Positions 6,164 through 10,117 of a stretch of DNA of 10,117 nt are shown piece after piece. A model generated the notes under the pieces. The model did not search any database. It was not told the DNA's origin and saw only the letters and a list, made by a program, of their open reading frames with translations. Source of the DNA: an uncultured Eubacterium sp. (GTDB taxonomy: Bacteria > Bacillota_A > Clostridia > Lachnospirales > Lachnospiraceae); contig CANTHI010000088.1 in the NCBI GenBank assembly GCA_947653505.1, positions 1-10,117 of the forward strand. Reading direction: 5' to 3'. Position 1 is the first letter of the stretch, and every line of letters begins with the position of its first letter. Position numbers and translations under genes: made by a program.

Positions 6164-7630
6164 TTACATTTCCTGAAACAACTCTTTCAGCCTTGGATAA
6201 ATGCTGCGGAACGTCTGGTATCTCTGTTCATACAAAGCGGCCAGCTCTGCGTCCGGTTCTACTGTATCCGTCACTTTTACAATCTGTTGTGCTGCCTGCT
6301 GCACGCTCGCGTATTCCCCGTTCGCGACTGCTGCCAGCATCGCTGCGCCAAGCGCCGGCCCTTCTTCATTTGCCAGCGTATCTACTTTGATATTCAGGAT
6401 ATTCGCGATCATCTTCTTCCACAATGGACTTTTTGCGCCGCCGCCACAGATTTTTGTCCGTCTGATCTGAATACCGGACAGCTTTGCGACTTCCAGGGAA
6501 TCCCGCAGGGCAAATGCAACCCCTTCCAGCACAGCCTGCGTCATATCCGCGCGGGTTGTATCCATTGTCATGCCGATAAATGTTCCCCGTGCCTTCGGAT
6601 CATTGTGCGGTGAGCGCTCCCCCATTAAATATGGCAGAAAATAGACATGATTTTCTCCCAGTTTTGTAATCTGCTGCTGTTGTGCAGCAAAATCTTTTGT
6701 CCCTAAAATGTCTTCCATCCACCACTTGTTACATGACGCGGCGCTGAGCATACAGCCCATAAGATGATAATGCCCGTCCGCATGTGCGAAGGCGTGCAGC
6801 GCATTGTGGCTGTCTACCGTAAACCGGTCACTGGCAATAAATACCGTCCCGCTCGTCCCAAGGGAAAGGTTGCAGCTTCCATCCCCAACCGTTCCGGTTC
6901 CGACTGCCGCCGCCGCGTTATCTCCCGCACCCGCGGCTACGATCACATGTTCCGGCAGGCCAAGCATCTGTGCCACATCCGGCAGCAGCGTTCCGACCGC
7001 TTCATAGCTCTCGTAAATATGCGCCAGCTGATGCTTCCCGATCCCGCAAATATCCAGCATTTCTTCGGACCAGCATTTGTTTTTCACATCCATCAGCAGC
7101 ATACCCGAAGCATCCGATACGTCCGTGCAGTGTACTCCCGTCAGACGCCAGGCAATATAGTCTTTTGGGAGCATAATCCTGCAAATCCGCGCAAATAACT
7201 CCGGTTCCTGTTTTTTCATCCACAGCAGCTTTGGCGCCGTAAATCCGGCAAACGCAATATTGGCCGTATATTGTGAAAGCTTTTCCCTGCCAATCGTTTC
7301 ATTCAGATAAGCTGTTTCTTCCATCGTTCTGCCGTCGTTCCACAGTATCGCCGGACGGATCACCTGATCCTTTTCGTCCAGCACTACCAGTCCGTGCATC
7401 TGTCCGCCAAAGCTGATACCTGCCACCTGACTGCGGTCCGCATCAGCTGTCAGCTCCCGGATGCCTGTCACACACGCATCCCACCAGTCAGCCGGATTCT
7501 GCTCTGACCAGCCTGGTTTTGGAAAACTGAGCGGATATTCTTTGGAAACAATTTTTTCTATTGTACCGTCTGTCCGCATCAGAAGCAGCTTTACGGCAGA
7601 AGTGCCCAGATCAATTCCTATATACAGCAT
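6164..7630 (-). CDS. xylB: Xylulokinase (FGGY carbohydrate kinase)
   Basis: A 488-residue FGGY kinase, the usual length for XylB, which phosphorylates D-xylulose to D-xylulose 5-phosphate in the cytoplasm. The N-terminal phosphate-binding motif is YIGIDLGTSAVK with Asp7. The xylulokinase substrate motif GGQMHG lies at 75-80, FGGY signature 1 is GFTAPKLLWMKKQ (129-141), the catalytic base is Asp237 in GAGDNAA, and the C-terminal FGGY signature 2 region begins at CGGGAKSPLW. Met78-His79-Gly80 matches the D-xylulose site of E. coli XylB, arguing against glycerol, gluconate or ribulose kinases. A GGGGG site (7636-7640) precedes the ATG by five bases. It follows the isomerase gene by 66 bases with no terminator between, so they are probably one transcript ending at 6093-6127. 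Confidence 0.93.
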   Translation of the reverse strand: MLYIGIDLGTSAVKLLLMRTDGTIEKIVSKEYPLSFPKPGWSEQNPADWWDACVTGIRELTADADRSQVAGISFGGQMHGLVVLDEKDQVIRPAILWNDGRTMEETAYLNETIGREKLSQYTANIAFAGFTAPKLLWMKKQEPELFARICRIMLPKDYIAWRLTGVHCTDVSDASGMLLMDVKNKCWSEEMLDICGIGKHQLAHIYESYEAVGTLLPDVAQMLGLPEHVIVAAGAGDNAAAAVGTGTVGDGSCNLSLGTSGTVFIASDRFTVDSHNALHAFAHADGHYHLMGCMLSAASCNKWWMEDILGTKDFAAQQQQITKLGENHVYFLPYLMGERSPHNDPKARGTFIGMTMDTTRADMTQAVLEGVAFALRDSLEVAKLSGIQIRRTKICGGGAKSPLWKKMIANILNIKVDTLANEEGPALGAAMLAAVANGEYASVQQAAQQIVKVTDTVEPDAELAALYEQRYQTFRSIYPRLKELFQEM

Positions 7631-7696
7631 AGCATCCCCCTATCCATATTTCACCAGAAAGTTTTTCTTTGGAAAGTTAAATTGCATCTGCGTTTA

Positions 7697-9184
7697 TCAG
7701 GCAAATGGATTTTCCGTTTTATAACGCATTTCCTTTGGCTGGTTAAATCCGATTTCTTCCGGAGCTACCCCGATCAGTTTAAATACTTCATACAGACTCC
7801 TGCCAAAATGTCCGAATGCGACGGCGCCATGATGCGGATAATTGCCTTCGATCAGTACGTGACGGTAAAATCTGCCCATTTCCGGAATGGCAAACACTCC
7901 GATAGAGCCAAATGATTTTGTCGCAACCGGAAGTACTTCACCCTGTGCCACATAAGCGCGCAGCTTTGCATCTGCCGTGCTCTGCAGTCTGAAAAATGTA
8001 ATATCTCCCGGAATAATATCTCCCTCCAGCGTTCCCTGTGTCACTTCTTCCGGCAGTGTACGTGCCATAATCATCTGGTATTTCATCGAGCATGCAGATA
8101 ATTTGCTGGAGCAGGTATTTCCGCAGTGGAATCCCATAAATGTGTCTTTCAGTGTATAATGAAATTTACCCTGAATGCTTTCTTCATACATATCTGATGG
8201 CACGGTATTATTAATATCCAGAAGCGTTACTGCATCCCCGCTCACGCATGTACCAATAAACTCACTCAGTGCACCGTAAATATCTACCTCACAGGATACC
8301 GGTATTCCTCTTCCCGTCAGACGGCTGTTTACATAGCACGGCACAAATCCAAACTGTGTCTGGAATGCCGGCCAGCATTTTCCAGCGATACATACATATT
8401 CACGGTATCCTTTGTGCTCTTCGATCCAGTCCAGCAGTGTCAGCTCATACTGCGCCAGCTTCGGCAGAATCTCTGGTTTCTGATTTCCGGCGCCCAGCTC
8501 TTTTTCCATATCCGCAACCACATCCGGAATCCTTGCATCGTCTTTATGCTTATGAAATGCTTCGAATAAATCCAGCTCAGAATTTTCTTCAATCTCCACA
8601 CCCAGATGATACAGCTGCTGGATCGGCGCGTTGCAGGCAAGAAAGTTCGTAGGACGTGGTCCAAAGCTGATGATCTTTAAGCCGGACAGCCCAATTACCG
8701 CGCGCGCTACCGGCAGAAATTCATGAATCATATCCGCACATTCCCCAGCCGTTCCTACCGGATATTCCGGAATATAGGCACGCACACTGCGCAGCTTCAG
8801 ATTATAGCTGGCATTGAGCATACCACAATACGCGTCCCCGCGTCCGCCAATCAGACTGTCGCCGGATTCTTCCGCGGCTGCGACAAACATCTTTGGCCCC
8901 TCAAAATGCTTTGCCAGCAGAGTTTCCGAGATCTCCGGACCAAAATTGCCCAGATAAACAACCAGCGCGTTACAGCCTGCTTTTTTTACATCCTCCAGCG
9001 CCTGCTGCATATGTATTTCACTCTCTACAATACAGACCGGACATTCATAAATATCTGCCTCATCATACTTTGCACGGTACGCTTCCACCAGCGCTTTTCG
9101 TCTGTTCACAGACAGACTTTCCGGAAAACAGTCACGACTTACGGCTACGATGCCGATCTTTACTTTTGGAATGTTTTGAAACAT
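7697..9184 (-). CDS. FucI/AraA-superfamily sugar isomerase, probable alternative D-xylose isomerase
   Basis: A 495-residue protein of the L-fucose/L-arabinose isomerase superfamily, cytoplasmic metal-dependent aldose-ketose isomerases. The first ~170 residues form a Rossmann-like domain (KVKIGIVAVSRDCFPES, then ALVVYLGNFGPE), the middle carries ISFGPRPTNF (172-181), and likely metal ligands are Glu299 in CEVDIYG, Asp323 in LLDINN and His451 or His452 in GNYPHHGAVAFGHFG. Its gene lies directly before xylB, so the product is probably D-xylulose, making D-xylose (or D-lyxose) the likely substrate. I recall that Clostridium acetobutylicum CAC2610, a fucose-isomerase-like protein near xylB, was described as a second, non-orthologous xylose isomerase (XylA-II); orthology cannot be tested here. 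A strong AAAGGAGGA site lies seven bases before the ATG. L-fucose, L-arabinose or D-arabinose remain alternatives. Confidence 0.8.
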   Translation of the reverse strand: MFQNIPKVKIGIVAVSRDCFPESLSVNRRKALVEAYRAKYDEADIYECPVCIVESEIHMQQALEDVKKAGCNALVVYLGNFGPEISETLLAKHFEGPKMFVAAAEESGDSLIGGRGDAYCGMLNASYNLKLRSVRAYIPEYPVGTAGECADMIHEFLPVARAVIGLSGLKIISFGPRPTNFLACNAPIQQLYHLGVEIEENSELDLFEAFHKHKDDARIPDVVADMEKELGAGNQKPEILPKLAQYELTLLDWIEEHKGYREYVCIAGKCWPAFQTQFGFVPCYVNSRLTGRGIPVSCEVDIYGALSEFIGTCVSGDAVTLLDINNTVPSDMYEESIQGKFHYTLKDTFMGFHCGNTCSSKLSACSMKYQMIMARTLPEEVTQGTLEGDIIPGDITFFRLQSTADAKLRAYVAQGEVLPVATKSFGSIGVFAIPEMGRFYRHVLIEGNYPHHGAVAFGHFGRSLYEVFKLIGVAPEEIGFNQPKEMRYKTENPFA

Positions 9185-9212
9185 AAAAAAATCCTCCTTT
9201 GCTTTCTGACAT

Positions 9213-9223
9213 GTATCTGATAC
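9213..9223. promoter_or_regulatory. Small palindrome at the isomerase transcription start
   Basis: GTATC-T-GATAC is a perfect 5-bp inverted repeat placed just downstream of the -10 box, overlapping the expected transcription start near 9221. An operator is possible, but the arms are short. Confidence 0.3.
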
Positions 9224-9227
9224 CTAC

Positions 9228-9256
9228 ATTATAGAAATCCAAAGAAGGATATGCAA
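9228..9256 (-). promoter_or_regulatory. Promoter of the isomerase-xylB operon
   Basis: On the minus strand TTGCAT (9251-9256) and a perfect TATAAT (9228-9233) are spaced by 17 bases. The spacer carries ATCC-TTCTTT-GGAT, a short inverted repeat. The expected start is about 37 bases before the isomerase ATG. The -35 begins 17 bases past the araC-type gene stop, so the metabolic genes can be transcribed independently of the regulator. Confidence 0.8.
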
Positions 9257-9265
9257 TCGAAAACT
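9251..9265 (+). promoter_or_regulatory. cre-type catabolite repression site over the -35
   Basis: ATGCAATCGAAAACT fits every specified position of the consensus WTGNAANCGNWNNCW for CcpA-type cre operators in Bacillota. It covers the whole -35 hexamer, so binding would block RNA polymerase and repress the sugar operon when a preferred sugar is present. The regulator gene itself is not in the window. Confidence 0.65.
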
Positions 9266-9273
9266 TGTCGTAA

Positions 9274-10117
9274 TTATGGCACTTTTTTGTCTTTCTCATC
9301 CTGACCCTTACCATCTTTTCCCTGACTTTTTCTCCGGTACTCCGCCGGCGGCAGCCCGAAACGTCTGCGGAATGCTTTTGCAAAGCTGCGGCTGTCGGGA
9401 AAGCCGCACTCCAGCGCAATCTCCCCCACCTGCAGATCCGTATTCATTAACAGCCGGTATCCTGCCTGCGTACGCAGATCCGATATATAAGTCTTATAAT
9501 TAATGCCCGCATATTTCTGAAACATTCTGGACAAATAGGCCGGGGAAAATCCAAAGATATGCGCCACTCCTTCCAGCGTCAGATCTTCCCTGTAATTTGC
9601 CTGAATATAATTTGTGATATGGGAAAGCCTGTCCAGATTTCTGTTTTGCTTTTTGCGCTGCTCATCCACTTCCAGAATCCGGTAATCCGTTACCAGCAGA
9701 TACATCAGCTGATAAAAATCACCCAGTATCTGAAACAGATACCCGGACTGCCTGCACGCATACGCTTCCTGCATCCGCCGGATCAGAACAGCCAGCGCCG
9801 CATCGTCCGCACCCGAACGGGAAAACTGCAGATTATCCATGTCATCAATGCAGGTTTCAAACAATCCCCGCGGAATCTGCAGGACAAGCGTAAAATTCGG
9901 ATCCGGACAATCAATACTGTGGACTTCGTTGGAGTTTACCAAAATAAACTGTCCTTCTGAAAGCCGGTGCAACCGGGAATCAATATAAAAATCCATCCTT
10001 CCTTCGAGCACAAGAAAGATCTCAATCGAGCGGTGCCAGTGTCTGGATACTTTATAGCCGCCATCCTTTCCTTCAAATACAAACAGTTTAAACGGCAGAT
10101 CTTCATTGGGCAGTACA
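9274..10117 (-). CDS. AraC-family transcriptional regulator, 5' end outside the window
   Basis: The frame stays open to the window edge, giving 280 visible residues of a protein whose start lies beyond it. The N-terminal part is the cupin-like sugar-sensing domain, with the family-typical HWHRSIEIFLVLEG and LSEGQFILVNSNEVHSI. The C-terminal ~100 residues form the double helix-turn-helix domain: LTLEGVAHIFGFSPAYLSRMF, then VGEIALECGFPDSRSFAKAF and FGLPPAEYRRK. The GTG at 10009-10011 is not a credible start because the conserved cupin sequence continues before it. It lies upstream of and parallel to the isomerase-xylB operon with an 89-base gap holding their promoter, so it probably activates or represses that operon in response to the sugar. 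The lysine/aspartate-rich tail (GKDGKGQDEKDKK) is unstructured. Effector unknown. Confidence 0.9.
   Translation of the reverse strand, partial: VLPNEDLPFKLFVFEGKDGGYKVSRHWHRSIEIFLVLEGRMDFYIDSRLHRLSEGQFILVNSNEVHSIDCPDPNFTLVLQIPRGLFETCIDDMDNLQFSRSGADDAALAVLIRRMQEAYACRQSGYLFQILGDFYQLMYLLVTDYRILEVDEQRKKQNRNLDRLSHITNYIQANYREDLTLEGVAHIFGFSPAYLSRMFQKYAGINYKTYISDLRTQAGYRLLMNTDLQVGEIALECGFPDSRSFAKAFRRRFGLPPAEYRRKSQGKDGKGQDEKDKKVP

Noticed and set aside
10009..10011. GTG as the start of the AraC-type regulator
   Set aside because: The frame continues upstream to the window edge with conserved cupin sequence (HWHRSIEIFL), so the gene is truncated by the window rather than starting here.

Overview
The window looks like chromosomal DNA from a gut-type member of the Clostridia, most likely Lachnospiraceae. 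This rests on gene content and style: AgrC-like/LytTR two-component genes with overlapping ends, strong GGAGG-type ribosome sites, an Rpn/PD-(D/E)XK protein with QEGL/QQGL repeats, a fucose-isomerase-like protein paired with a xylulokinase, and a cre-like site. The genus cannot be named from sequence alone.

Left part (1-4530), all on the minus strand and read right to left: a near-consensus promoter (4502-4530) drives a LytTR response regulator (3751-4467) and an AgrC/HPK10-like sensor kinase (2432-3754, TTG start). After a 200-bp gap carrying two tandem 53-bp repeats comes a tightly coupled export cassette: a 56-residue two-helix membrane protein (2061-2231, easily missed by ORF callers), an ABC ATPase (1363-2061) and a polytopic permease (216-1376). 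The simplest reading is a sensing circuit that controls its own ABC exporter or immunity module. The ligand and cargo are unknown, and bases 1-215 hold no recognisable gene.

Middle (4531-6127): a ~167-bp palindromic element of three nested or alternative hairpins bounded by imperfect inverted repeats (4570-4736) separates the divergent promoters of the two-component operon and an rpn gene. The rpn gene (4842-5999) encodes a PD-(D/E)XK nuclease/transposase-family protein. It contains a well-formed internal ribosome site and in-frame ATG (5697) that would yield a 100-residue C-terminal protein, the arrangement of the intragenic RpnS antitoxins known from E. coli. Nine in-frame 12-bp repeats lie inside that C-terminal segment. 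A 15-bp stem bidirectional terminator (6093-6127) closes this gene and the convergent sugar operon.

Right part (6164-10117), minus strand: an AraC-type regulator running off the window edge, then a promoter with a cre-type catabolite-repression site over its -35, a FucI/AraA-superfamily sugar isomerase, and xylulokinase (xylB). The pairing suggests D-xylose (or another D-xylulose-yielding sugar) catabolism by a non-orthologous isomerase feeding D-xylulose 5-phosphate to the pentose phosphate pathway, with local AraC control and global carbon repression.
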